From assembly GCF_009865135.1 (NCBI RefSeq), contig NZ_WWGH01000001.1, positions 4,898,001 to 4,962,000 on the forward strand: 64,000 bases of DNA, read 5' to 3'. Under the pieces are notes generated by a model that worked only from the letters and a program-made list of their open reading frames with translations, did not search any database and had not been told where the DNA came from. Positions 1 to 7,893 of the stretch are shown in pieces. The stretch's first letter is position 1. Each line of letters starts with the position of its first letter. Source of the stretch: Streptomyces sp. SID8374. GTDB taxonomy: Bacteria; Actinomycetota; Actinomycetes; Streptomycetales; Streptomycetaceae. The translations under genes and the position numbers were made by a program.

Positions 1-327
1 GACACCGACACGGTGATCCGCTTCGACGAGGAGAAGAAGCCGGGCGTCAGCAACCTGCTCACGATCCTCTCCACCCTCTCCGGCAGCACCGTCGAGGACC
101 TGGAACGGAAGTACGAGGGCAAGGGCTACGGTGCGCTGAAGACCGACCTCGCCGAGGCCATGGTGGAATTCGTCACCCCCTTCCAGCTCCGCACCCAGGA
201 ATATCTGGACGACCCGGAGACGCTGGACTCCATCCTGGCCAAGGGAGCGGAGAAGGCCAGGGCCGTCGCCGCCGAGACCCTGGCGCAGACGTACGACCGG
301 ATGGGCTTCCTGCCCGCCAAGCACTGA
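1..327 (+). CDS. trpS: Tryptophanyl-tRNA synthetase, C-terminal part (5' end outside window)
   Basis: The reading frame is open from the first base to a TGA at 325-327, so only about the last 108 residues are present. The visible part has the class I TrpS C-terminus: the PGVSNLLTILS stretch, followed by the helical segment GYGALKTDLAEAMVEFVTPF and an end in DRMGFLPAKH. The enzyme charges tRNA-Trp with tryptophan in the cytoplasm; the catalytic HIGH and KMSKS motifs lie upstream of this window. No clear terminator follows; only a weak 6-bp repeat (CCCTGG/CCAGGG) lies before the next gene. Identification rests on recognising the family C-terminus and is confident. Confidence 0.9.
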   Translation, partial: DTDTVIRFDEEKKPGVSNLLTILSTLSGSTVEDLERKYEGKGYGALKTDLAEAMVEFVTPFQLRTQEYLDDPETLDSILAKGAEKARAVAAETLAQTYDRMGFLPAKH

Positions 328-429
328 GTCCAAGGACCCTGGCGAGATCACTGCCCCAGGGGCCACACTTGCGGCGGCGGGTCGCGGCGCAAGGCCGGAA
401 ATCGACCATCGACGATGGAGGAGAACGAC

Positions 430-1020
430 GTGGGGACCGTAACGCTCGGCGTTTCGATCGCGGTCCCGGAGCCCTACGGCAGCCTGCTCCAGGAGCGGCG
501 CGCGAGCTTCGGGGACCCTGCCGCCTACGGCATTCCCACCCACGTCACCCTCATGCCGCCGACCGAGGCGGAGGCGGCCGACCTGCCGGCGATCGAGGCA
601 CACCTCGACCGGATCGCCATGGCCGGCCGCCCCTTCCCGATGCGGCTCTCCGGCACCGGCACGTTCCGGCCGCTCTCCCCGGTGGTCTTCGTCCAGGTCG
701 TGGAGGGCGCCTCGGCCTGCTCCTGGCTCCAGAAGCGGGTCCGGGACGCCTCGGGGCCGCTGGTGCGCGAGCTCCAGTTCCCGTACCACCCGCACGTCAC
801 CGTGGCGCACGGCATCTCCGAAGAGGCGATGGACCGGGCGTACGCGGAGCTCGCCGACTACGAGGCGGCCTGGACCTGCGGCTCCTTCGCCCTGTACGAA
901 CAGGGCGCGGACGCCGTCTGGCGCAAGCTCCGGGACTTCCCGTTCGAGACCGGCGGCTCCACCCCCGCCGTCCCGGCCCAGGGCGGCTACTCGGTCGACG
1001 CGCCGTCGCTGCGCCCCTGA
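430..1020 (+). CDS. 2'-5' RNA ligase family protein (2H phosphoesterase)
   Basis: A protein of about 196 residues with the two hallmark motifs of the 2H phosphoesterase superfamily, THVTLMP near residue 37 and PHVTVAHG near residue 120. The family hydrolyses or forms 2'-5' phosphodiester or cyclic phosphate bonds in RNA; the physiological substrate of the bacterial members is mostly unknown. I chose the GTG at 430 because GGAGG at 417-421 sits 8 nt before it; an in-frame ATG at 415 overlaps that ribosome site and has none of its own. The gene is convergent with the reductase that ends at 1037, only 16 bp away. Confidence 0.82.
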   Translation: MGTVTLGVSIAVPEPYGSLLQERRASFGDPAAYGIPTHVTLMPPTEAEAADLPAIEAHLDRIAMAGRPFPMRLSGTGTFRPLSPVVFVQVVEGASACSWLQKRVRDASGPLVRELQFPYHPHVTVAHGISEEAMDRAYAELADYEAAWTCGSFALYEQGADAVWRKLRDFPFETGGSTPAVPAQGGYSVDAPSLRP

Positions 1021-1036
1021 TCCCCGCTCCCGCTGG

Positions 1037-1792
1037 TCACACCGGCAGCCGCCGGAACAGCGGGCGCGGCACATGCCGCAGCGCCGACATCACCACCCGC
1101 AGCGAACCGGGCACCCACACCGTCTCCGAGCGCCGCCGCAGCCCCGTCACGATCGCCCCGGCCACCGCCTCCGGCGTGGTGGAGAGCGGCTCCTCCGGCT
1201 GCCCGGCCACGGACCGTGTGCGTACGGCGCCGGGGCGCACGACCATCACCTGTACGCCGGTGCCCTGGAGGGCGTCCCCGAGCCCCTGGGCGAAGGTGTC
1301 GAGCCCCGCCTTGCTGGAGCCGTAGATGAAGTCGGCCCGCCGGGCGCGCTCCCCGGCCACCGAGGACAGCACCACCAGCGAACCGTGCCCCTGCGCCTGG
1401 AGTGCGCCCGCGCACACCAGCCCCGCCGAGACCGCCCCGGTGTAGTTGGTCTGGGCGACCCGGACGGCGGCCATCGGCTCCTCCTCGTCGCGCGCCTGGT
1501 CCCCGGCGATCCCGAACGCCATCAGCACCACATCGATGTCGCCCTCCGCGAAGACCTTGCCCAGCACCTCCTCGTGCCTGGCCGAATCCAGCGCGTCGAA
1601 GGCGACCGTACGGACATCGGCACCCCGGTCGCGCAGTTCGACGGCCGCCGCGTCCAGGGCGGGGGAGGGGCGCCCGGCCAGCCAGACCCGGCGGGTGCGC
1701 AGGGCGATCAGGCGGCGCGCGGTGGCCAGGGCGATCTCGGAGGTGCCGCCGAGGACGAGCAGGGACTGCGGGGCACCGAAGGCGTCCTTCAC
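1037..1792 (-). CDS. DprE2-like short-chain dehydrogenase (2-keto-pentose reductase)
   Basis: A 251-residue SDR with the N-terminal glycine-rich motif VLGGTSEIALATARRL, a catalytic SS...YGSSK arrangement (Tyr and Lys about residues 157-161) and an SDR-like C-terminus. Sequence style and pairing with the FAD oxidase upstream match DprE2, which reduces decaprenyl-phospho-2-keto-arabinose to the arabinose form in mycobacteria. It lies 45 bp downstream of the DprE1-like gene, same strand, so the two probably form an operon. Streptomyces has no arabinogalactan like that of mycobacteria, so the exact polyprenyl-sugar product is inference. Confidence 0.82.
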   Translation of the reverse strand: MKDAFGAPQSLLVLGGTSEIALATARRLIALRTRRVWLAGRPSPALDAAAVELRDRGADVRTVAFDALDSARHEEVLGKVFAEGDIDVVLMAFGIAGDQARDEEEPMAAVRVAQTNYTGAVSAGLVCAGALQAQGHGSLVVLSSVAGERARRADFIYGSSKAGLDTFAQGLGDALQGTGVQVMVVRPGAVRTRSVAGQPEEPLSTTPEAVAGAIVTGLRRRSETVWVPGSLRVVMSALRHVPRPLFRRLPV

Positions 1793-1837
1793 GGAACTCT
1801 CCTGTTCAGGGGGTGGGGGAGCGGTGATGCCGGTACG

Positions 1838-3223
1838 TCACAGGGCGAGCCGGCGGGCCAGGTCCGAGCGGAACGCCCCCGTCGGGTCCAGCTCCGCCCG
1901 CAGCTCCCGGAACTCCCCGAGCCGCGGGTACATCGCGGCCGCTGTCTCCGGCCGCACCCGGGAGTCGGCCGCCAGGCAGACCCGGCCCCCGGCCGCCGCC
2001 ACCTCCTCGTCCAGCCCGTCCAGGAGGCGGCCGAGGCCGGGCAGGGCGGCGGGCAGGTCGAGGGCGAGCGTCCAGCCGGGCACGGGGAACGACAGCCACC
2101 CCGGCGAAGGGGCGCCGAACCGCTGGAGCTCGGCCCGGAGGGCGGGGCAGCGCCGCGCCGAGATCCGCCGCACGACGCGGTGCAGCGCCTCCTCCTGCCC
2201 GTACCCGACCGTGAACCGGTAGCGGACGAGCCCGGCCCGCCCGCCGTGCAGCCGGTTCCCGTCGGGGAGGGCGTCCAGGGGGTGGAAGAAGGCGGTGGTG
2301 GTGCGGAGCTCGCCGGTCCGGGAGCGGGGCGCACTCCGGTAGCGGACCTCGTTGAGGAGAGCGGCGGCGGTCGGGCCCAGGAGGTCTCCGAGGGGAAGGC
2401 CGCCGGGGAGGCCCGGTACGGCGGGCCACCGGTCGCGTCGGCCGGGAGCAGCAGTGCGCGGGGCGCGCATCGTGCGCCGGGCGTGCGCCGGTAGCGCGGA
2501 GAGGGGCGCGTGCTCCCCGAGGGTGAGGACGCCTCGCCCGGTCGCCCGGCCCCGGGCGAGCAGATCCACCCAGGCGGAGGCGTACGGCAGAGAGTCGCCG
2601 CTGCCCGCGGTGAAACGGGCCAGCAGATCGTCCAGGTCCGTGGCCCGCTCCGTGGAGACGGAGACCAGCGGAGACGGCACCCGCTTCAGGCGGAGGGTGG
2701 CGGAGAGGATCACCCCGGTCAGCCCGAGACCGCCGGTGGTCGCGTCGAAGAGGGCGGCGCCGGGCGTCACCGTACGCACCTCGCCGTCGGCCGTGAGGAG
2801 CTCCAGCGCGTCGATGTGCCGGGCCAGCGAACCGGCCCCCGGATGGTCGCGGCCGTGCACATCGGAGCCGATCGCGCCGCCCACGGTGATGCGGCCCGTG
2901 CCCGGGACGACCGGCAGGAACCAGCCGCGCGGCAGCAGCATCCGCAGCAGCCGGTCCAGGCTCACCCCCGCGTCGCAGCGGACCGTCCCCGCCGCCTCGT
3001 CCAGGGCGCGGACGCGGTCCAGGCCCGTCATGTCGAGGACCGAGCCGCCCGCGTTCTGCGCCGCGTCACCGGGCGCCCGCCCGAGCCCCCGGGCGAGGGC
3101 GCCCCGGGGACCGCGGCCCCGGACCACGGCAGCCGCTTCCTCGTACGTACGGGGGCGAAACCGTACGGCGGTGGTCGGGGCGGTGCGGCCCCAGCCGGTC
3201 AAGGACACCGTGTCGACGGACAT
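1838..3223 (-). CDS. DprE1-like FAD-binding oxidoreductase
   Basis: A 461-residue VAO/PCMH-type flavoprotein, the same length as mycobacterial DprE1. The FAD-binding half carries ITVGGAIGSDVHGRDHPGAG, close to the DprE1 GGAIACDIHGKNHHSAGS motif as I remember it. The C-terminal half has SFPVPGW, ADSR, AAAMYPRL and DLARRL in register with DprE1. Two residues differ: the position of the benzothiazinone-target Cys387 is Ala (in GWTLALD), and the position of Lys418 is Ala (in CLAADSR). Expected role: oxidation of a polyprenyl-phospho-pentose together with the downstream SDR. It may therefore act on another sugar. The start is an ATG at 3223; a typical upstream ribosome site was not obvious. Confidence 0.8.
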   Translation of the reverse strand: MSVDTVSLTGWGRTAPTTAVRFRPRTYEEAAAVVRGRGPRGALARGLGRAPGDAAQNAGGSVLDMTGLDRVRALDEAAGTVRCDAGVSLDRLLRMLLPRGWFLPVVPGTGRITVGGAIGSDVHGRDHPGAGSLARHIDALELLTADGEVRTVTPGAALFDATTGGLGLTGVILSATLRLKRVPSPLVSVSTERATDLDDLLARFTAGSGDSLPYASAWVDLLARGRATGRGVLTLGEHAPLSALPAHARRTMRAPRTAAPGRRDRWPAVPGLPGGLPLGDLLGPTAAALLNEVRYRSAPRSRTGELRTTTAFFHPLDALPDGNRLHGGRAGLVRYRFTVGYGQEEALHRVVRRISARRCPALRAELQRFGAPSPGWLSFPVPGWTLALDLPAALPGLGRLLDGLDEEVAAAGGRVCLAADSRVRPETAAAMYPRLGEFRELRAELDPTGAFRSDLARRLAL

Positions 3224-3409
3224 GCCCGTGACCGTAGCCCCGGGCGTATCGTCCGGGAAAACCTATTCGTACCCTTTGTTACACCACTCACCGGAACGGG
3301 TGATGGAGAGCGTGTCACCGGGGCGGGGAGCAGGCCTTCCGGACGAGTCCGGAAGAGTCCGCGGTGCGGCCCGCAGGTTTTCCGGGCCCGGGAGGGTACG
3401 CGTACGTTC

Positions 3410-4354
3410 ATGGACTGGCTCAAGAAACTCCCCGTCGTCGGGCCGCTCGTCTCCCGGCTGATGGAGACGCACGCCTGGCGCTCCTACGAGCGGCTGGACC
3501 GGGTCCACTGGGCCAGGCTCGCCGCCGCGATCACCTTCATCAGCTTCCTGGCGCTCTTCCCGCTGATCGCGGTCGGCGCGGCGATCGCGGCCGCGCTGCT
3601 GAGCGACAAGCAGCTGGACACCATCGAGGAGAAGCTCGCCGAGCAGGTGCCGGGCATCTCCGACCAGCTCGGCATCGACGGTCTGGTGGCCAACGCGGGC
3701 ACGGTCGGTCTGGTGGCCGGTGCGCTGCTGCTGTTCACCGGTGTCGGCTGGATCGGATCGATGCGGGAGTGCCTGCGCGCGGTCTGGGAGCTGGACGATG
3801 TCCAGGAGGCCAACCCGGTCGTCGCCAAGCTCAAGGACGCCGTGCTGCTGGTCGGCCTCGGCGGAGCGGCGCTCGCCACCCTGGCGGTCTCCACGGTCGG
3901 GACGACCGCCGTCGGCTGGACCGCCGACCAGCTCGGCATCCCCGAAGGCGGCGCGGGCGGCATCCTGCTCCGGCTGGCGGCCCTGGTGGTCGCGGTCATC
4001 GCCGACTTCCTGCTGATCCTCTACCTGCTGACGCTGCTGCCCGGGGTGGAGCCGCCCCGGCGCCGGCTGGTCGTCGCGGCCCTGATCGGCGCGATCGGCT
4101 TCGAACTGCTCAAGCTGCTGCTCGGCAGCTATATGAAGGGGGTCGCGGGCAAGAGCATGTACGGCGCGTTCGGCGTGCCGATCGCGCTGCTCCTGTGGAT
4201 CAACTTCTCCGCGAAACTGCTGCTGTTCTGCGCCGCCTGGACCGCGACCGGCTCCAAGGCGGAGGAGGGCGTGGGCCGGACGGAGGACGCACCGGAGACC
4301 GGCACGGGGGATGCCCCCGGCGCCGTCGCACCGGGCGGCTCCACCCGCGCCTAG
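3410..4354 (+). CDS. YihY/virulence factor BrkB family membrane protein
   Basis: A protein of 314 residues starting MDWLKKLPVVGPLVSR, with six or so hydrophobic segments. Typical family features are the first helix in ARLAAAITFISFLALFPLIA, the segment VGLVAGALLLFTGVGWIGSMR and the late FGVPIALLLWINFSAKLLLF. The family was once called RNase BN by mistake; its function is unsettled. The long open frame extends far upstream, but the ATG at 3410 is where membrane-protein sequence begins; GGAGGG at 3391-3396 is 13 nt away, rather long. The final 34 residues are a polar, Gly/Pro-rich tail. Its stop codon overlaps that of the convergent carboxypeptidase (shared CTAG). Confidence 0.85.
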   Translation: MDWLKKLPVVGPLVSRLMETHAWRSYERLDRVHWARLAAAITFISFLALFPLIAVGAAIAAALLSDKQLDTIEEKLAEQVPGISDQLGIDGLVANAGTVGLVAGALLLFTGVGWIGSMRECLRAVWELDDVQEANPVVAKLKDAVLLVGLGGAALATLAVSTVGTTAVGWTADQLGIPEGGAGGILLRLAALVVAVIADFLLILYLLTLLPGVEPPRRRLVVAALIGAIGFELLKLLLGSYMKGVAGKSMYGAFGVPIALLLWINFSAKLLLFCAAWTATGSKAEEGVGRTEDAPETGTGDAPGAVAPGGSTRA

Positions 4355-5760
4355 GACTTCTCGGCCGGGCCGGTCGATTCGGTCGTCGCCTCTACCGCAG
4401 GCTTCGCCTCGACCGCAGCCTTCGGCTCGCCCGCATCGCCGGCGTCGCCCGCATCGGTCGGCGTGGCGGGCTCGCCCACGGCGCCCGCGTCGCCCGTGGC
4501 CGGCGTACGGCGGCCAAGACCCGCCAGCGGCCAGCGGCGGTTCACCAGGAACACCCCGGCCGCCAGGAGCACCAGCACGCCGCCGACGATCGCCAGCGCG
4601 ATCCCGACCCCGCCGGAGCCCTGCCCGGCCGCCGCCGCGTGCGCGGCCTTCGCCTGGCCGCCGGAGCCCTGGTCCGCCCCGGCGGCCGGCTGCGCGCCCT
4701 TGCCGCCGGAGATGGTGCCCGCGCCGGTGTCCACCGACTTCGGCGGCACCAGCGAGCCCACCGGCCGCACCTTGCCGCTCGCGGCGAAGCCCCAGTCCAG
4801 GAGGTGGGCGGCCTCCTTGTAGACGGCGTGGCTCTCGTCCGCCGACGGGTGCATCACCGTGACCAGCAGCACCCGGCCGTCGCGCTCGGCGACACCGGTG
4901 AAGGTGTTGCCCGCGTGGGTGGTGTAGCCGTTCTTGACGCCCGCGATGCCCTTGTACGGGTCGACGCCGTTGTCCCCGGTGATCAGCCGGTTGGTGTTCT
5001 GGATCTCGAAGGTCTCGCGCTTCTTCCCCTTCTTCTTCTCGCCGGGGAAGTCGGCGGAGGCCGTCGCCGCGTACTCGCGGAAGTCCTTCTTCTGCATCCC
5101 GCTGCGGGCGATCAGCGTCAGGTCGTAGGCGCTGGACACCTGGCCCGGCGCGTCGTACCCGTCCGGCGAGACCACCGTCGTGTCCAGCGCCTGGAGCTCC
5201 TCGGCGTGCTTCTGCATCGCCGTCACCGTCTGGGGGATCCCCCCGTACATCTCCGACAGCACGTGCACCGCGTCGTTGCCCGAGCGGAGGAAGACCCCCA
5301 GCCACAGGTCGTGGACCGTGTACGTGTGGTCCTCCTTGACGCCCACCAGACTGCTGCCCTCACCGACCCCCGCCAGGTCGCTCTCCTTCACCGTGTGGGT
5401 CAGGGAGGTGGGCTGGAGCGCGGGCAGGACCGTGTCCGCGAACAGCATCTTGAGGGTGGAGGCGGGCGGCAGCCGCCAGTGCGAGTTGTGCGCCGCCAGC
5501 ACCTGGCCGTTCTCCGCGTCCGCGACGATCCACGAGCGGGCGGTCAGCCCCTTCGGCAGCACGGGCGCCCCCGGGCCGAGGTTGACCTGCGTGCCGTTCA
5601 TGGAGAGCTGCTCGCCCCCGACGCTCGACATGATGTGGTTCGGCACGGGCTCCTTGTCCTTCTCCTTGTCCTTCTCGGCCGCCGACGCGGGAGCGAGGAC
5701 AAGAGTGGACAGCACGGCGGCGGAGGCGACCGTCAAAGCGATCTTTTTCAGAGCAGGCAC
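4351..5760 (-). CDS. D-alanyl-D-alanine carboxypeptidase, S11 family, membrane-anchored
   Basis: About 469 residues from the GTG at 5760 (MPALKKIALTVASAAV...), giving a clean signal peptide ending near ASA. Penicillin-binding motifs in order: SxxK as S101-TLK, SGN at about 160, and KNG in GVKNGYTTHAGNTF where most S11 enzymes have KTG. The enzyme would remove the terminal D-Ala of peptidoglycan stem peptides outside the membrane. Near residue 400 there is one hydrophobic segment (GVGIALAIVGGVLVLLAAGVF), then a basic stop-transfer NRR and a cytoplasmic tail rich in GDAGDAGEP and AVEA repeats, so it is a type I membrane protein. It faces a small membrane-protein gene divergently. No strong ribosome site precedes the chosen start. 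Confidence 0.85.
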   Translation of the reverse strand: MPALKKIALTVASAAVLSTLVLAPASAAEKDKEKDKEPVPNHIMSSVGGEQLSMNGTQVNLGPGAPVLPKGLTARSWIVADAENGQVLAAHNSHWRLPPASTLKMLFADTVLPALQPTSLTHTVKESDLAGVGEGSSLVGVKEDHTYTVHDLWLGVFLRSGNDAVHVLSEMYGGIPQTVTAMQKHAEELQALDTTVVSPDGYDAPGQVSSAYDLTLIARSGMQKKDFREYAATASADFPGEKKKGKKRETFEIQNTNRLITGDNGVDPYKGIAGVKNGYTTHAGNTFTGVAERDGRVLLVTVMHPSADESHAVYKEAAHLLDWGFAASGKVRPVGSLVPPKSVDTGAGTISGGKGAQPAAGADQGSGGQAKAAHAAAAGQGSGGVGIALAIVGGVLVLLAAGVFLVNRRWPLAGLGRRTPATGDAGAVGEPATPTDAGDAGDAGEPKAAVEAKPAVEATTESTGPAEKS

Positions 5761-5893
5761 GGTCGAAAACGTACAGGGCGAAAATGTGGATGAGGACCCG
5801 GACCGGCTGACCCGCCGGAGGGACGGCCGGGACTGCCCCTTTCGGACGCCACCCCGGGCGAGGCGCCCGGAGGGCGGCGGCGATACTGGACCC

Positions 5894-6139
5894 ATGAAGC
5901 TCAGCCGCCCCGTCTCCTGGTTCCTGCTCGTCTTCGGGGTGTGGAGCTGGTTCATCTGGATCACTTTCGTCAAGAACCTGTGGCAGGACGGCAGCGGGCT
6001 CGCGTTCGACGACGCGGGTGAGCCGACCGGGTACTTCTGGGTCCACCTGCTGCTCGCCATCACGTCCTTTCTTCTGGGGACGGTGGTCGGCGCGATCGGG
6101 TTGCGTGGTGTCCGGGCTTTGCGCGACGAGCGCGCATGA
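5894..6139 (+). CDS. Small membrane protein of the SCO4848 family
   Basis: An 81-residue protein with two transmembrane segments: VSWFLLVFGVWSWFIWITFV near the N-terminus and WVHLLLAITSFLLGTVVGAIG after a short polar loop (QDGSGLAFDDAGEPTGY). The pattern matches the family that NCBI names after S. coelicolor SCO4848; no function is known to me. The ATG at 5894 fits the frame; no strong Shine-Dalgarno sequence is seen. It is followed 24 bp later by the metallophosphoesterase on the same strand and is divergent from the D,D-carboxypeptidase, so a role in the envelope is plausible. Confidence 0.75.
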   Translation: MKLSRPVSWFLLVFGVWSWFIWITFVKNLWQDGSGLAFDDAGEPTGYFWVHLLLAITSFLLGTVVGAIGLRGVRALRDERA

Positions 6140-6163
6140 CGACAGGAACGTAGGGAAGCGCGG

Positions 6164-7594
6164 ATGGCAGCAGTGATCTTCGTCGTGGTGGCGCTCGTGG
6201 TGCTGGCGCTGCTGGCGAGCGTGCACCGCTATGTGTGGCGCCGGTTCGTCGGTGACACGACGGCACCCGGCAGCACGCTGCGCAAGGTCGGCACCGTCGC
6301 CGCCTTCGTGCTGCCCCTGCTGAGCGTCGGCGCCATGACCTCCGGCAGGATCGGCGCGCCCTTCTGGCTCCAGCAGGTGCTCGCCTGGCCCGGGTTCCTC
6401 TGGCTGGCCGCCCTGATGTACCTGACGCTGGCCCTGCTGGTCGGCGAGGTCGTCCGCCCGCTGCTGACCCGGGCGCTCGCCCGGCGCGACGCGGCGGCCG
6501 CGGCCCGCTCCACGGCCGGAACCGGAACCTCCGCTCCGGCGGTGGACGGAACCGTGGCCGCGACCGCGAGCGGAACCCGTCCCCGTACGGAAGAACTCGT
6601 CCCGGCGGGCCGCACCGGCCCCACCACCTCGGCCGACCCGGCCCCCGTGACCGCACCGGCCACCGAACCGGAACCGGAAGCGGTACGCGATACGGAACCG
6701 AAGGCACCGGCGGAAACGGAACCGGCGGACCGGGAGCCGGCAGTCGCCACCACCCCGGCCGCCCCCCACCCCTCCCGCCGCCTCTTCGTCTCCCGGGTCG
6801 TCGGCGGCGCCGCTGCCGCCGCCGGGCTCGCCACCGTCGGGCACGGCACCGCCAACGTGCTGCGCGGCCCGAGCGTCCAGCGCATCACCGTGCCGCTGGC
6901 CAAACTGCCCCGCGCCGCCCACGGCTTCCGGATCGCCGTGGTCAGCGACATCCACATCGGCCCGATCCTCGGCCGTGCCCACACCCGGCGGATCGTCGAC
7001 ACGATCAACTCCACCTCGCCCGACCTGGTCGCCGTCGTCGGTGACCTCGTCGACGGCTCCGTGGCCGACCTCGGCTCCGCCGCCGAGCCGCTGGCCGCCC
7101 TGCGGGCACCGCACGGCAGCTTCTTCGTCACCGGCAACCACGAATACTTCTCCGGCGCGGAGCAGTGGGTGGACCACGTCCGCGAACTGGGGCTGATCCC
7201 GCTGGAGAACGCCCGGGTGGAGATGGGCGGGTTCGACCTCGCCGGGGTCAACGACGTCGCGGGGGAGACCGAGGGCCAGGGCCCCGACTTCGTCCGCGCG
7301 CTCGGCGACCGGGACCGCTCCCGGGCCGCCGTCCTCCTCGCGCACCAGCCCGTCGTCATCCACGACGCCGTGGAGCACGGGGTCGACCTCCAGCTCTCCG
7401 GCCACACCCACGGCGGGCAGCTCTGGCCGGGGAACTACCTCGCCGAGCTGGCCAACCCGACCGTCGCCGGGCTGGAACGGTACGGCGACACGCAGCTGTT
7501 CGTCTCGCGCGGGGCGGGCGCCTGGGGGCCGCCGGTCCGCGTCGGCGCCCCGGCCGACATCACCGTCGTCGAACTCGCCTCGCGCCAGGCCTAG
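6164..7594 (+). CDS. Membrane-associated metallophosphoesterase (YkuE-like)
   Basis: A 476-residue protein. The N-terminal 110 residues hold about three hydrophobic helices, then a Pro/Thr/Glu-rich linker (about 115-200), then SRRLFVSRVVGG followed by an Ala-rich hydrophobic run, which looks like an internal twin-arginine signal near residue 206. The catalytic domain follows with the metallophosphatase motifs VVSDIHIGP, VVGDLVDG, VTGNHEY, LLAHQP and LSGHTHGGQLWP, enough for a dinuclear metal site. Related B. subtilis YkuE is exported by Tat; an extracytoplasmic phosphoesterase here is inference. It probably shares a transcript with the small membrane gene upstream. Confidence 0.85.
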   Translation: MAAVIFVVVALVVLALLASVHRYVWRRFVGDTTAPGSTLRKVGTVAAFVLPLLSVGAMTSGRIGAPFWLQQVLAWPGFLWLAALMYLTLALLVGEVVRPLLTRALARRDAAAAARSTAGTGTSAPAVDGTVAATASGTRPRTEELVPAGRTGPTTSADPAPVTAPATEPEPEAVRDTEPKAPAETEPADREPAVATTPAAPHPSRRLFVSRVVGGAAAAAGLATVGHGTANVLRGPSVQRITVPLAKLPRAAHGFRIAVVSDIHIGPILGRAHTRRIVDTINSTSPDLVAVVGDLVDGSVADLGSAAEPLAALRAPHGSFFVTGNHEYFSGAEQWVDHVRELGLIPLENARVEMGGFDLAGVNDVAGETEGQGPDFVRALGDRDRSRAAVLLAHQPVVIHDAVEHGVDLQLSGHTHGGQLWPGNYLAELANPTVAGLERYGDTQLFVSRGAGAWGPPVRVGAPADITVVELASRQA

Positions 7595-7893
7595 GAGCCC
7601 GTGCGCCGGTCCTGAAACCCCGTCTCCCGCCCTCGCGGGCGTTGCGGTTGCGATCATGCGGCATTCAACAAAACCGCACCGTAGTGTCACGCTGAGCTAC
7701 GGAAATCCGCACGTGGGAGGCGGGAAACGGCCTTTTCGGACACGCTCCGTCGAACGTGTCCAACAAAAGGCTGTGAGCGCCCCATTTACTCTTCCAGATG
7801 TGAAAATCGTGTGATTGGGTAAGCGCGAACATGCGGCGATGTGCGTGTCTGAGCGCAACTGCCGTGGTGGGGCTGGTAAGGGAGAGCACGGCA
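7595..7893. other. Intergenic region before the solute-binding protein gene
   Basis: About 299 bp without a convincing gene. A short hairpin, CCCGC-CCTC-GCGGG near 7625-7640, could end the metallophosphoesterase transcript. The second half is relatively A+T rich (CAACAAAACCG, TTTACTC, GTGAAAATCGTGTG) and probably carries the promoter of the next gene. In-frame start codons at 7831 and later lie here, but the ribosome site favours 7894. Confidence 0.4.

Noticed and set aside
2510..3409. Upstream extension of the YihY/BrkB protein to 614 residues
   Set aside because: The extension is the antisense of the DprE1-like gene and has no protein-like character.
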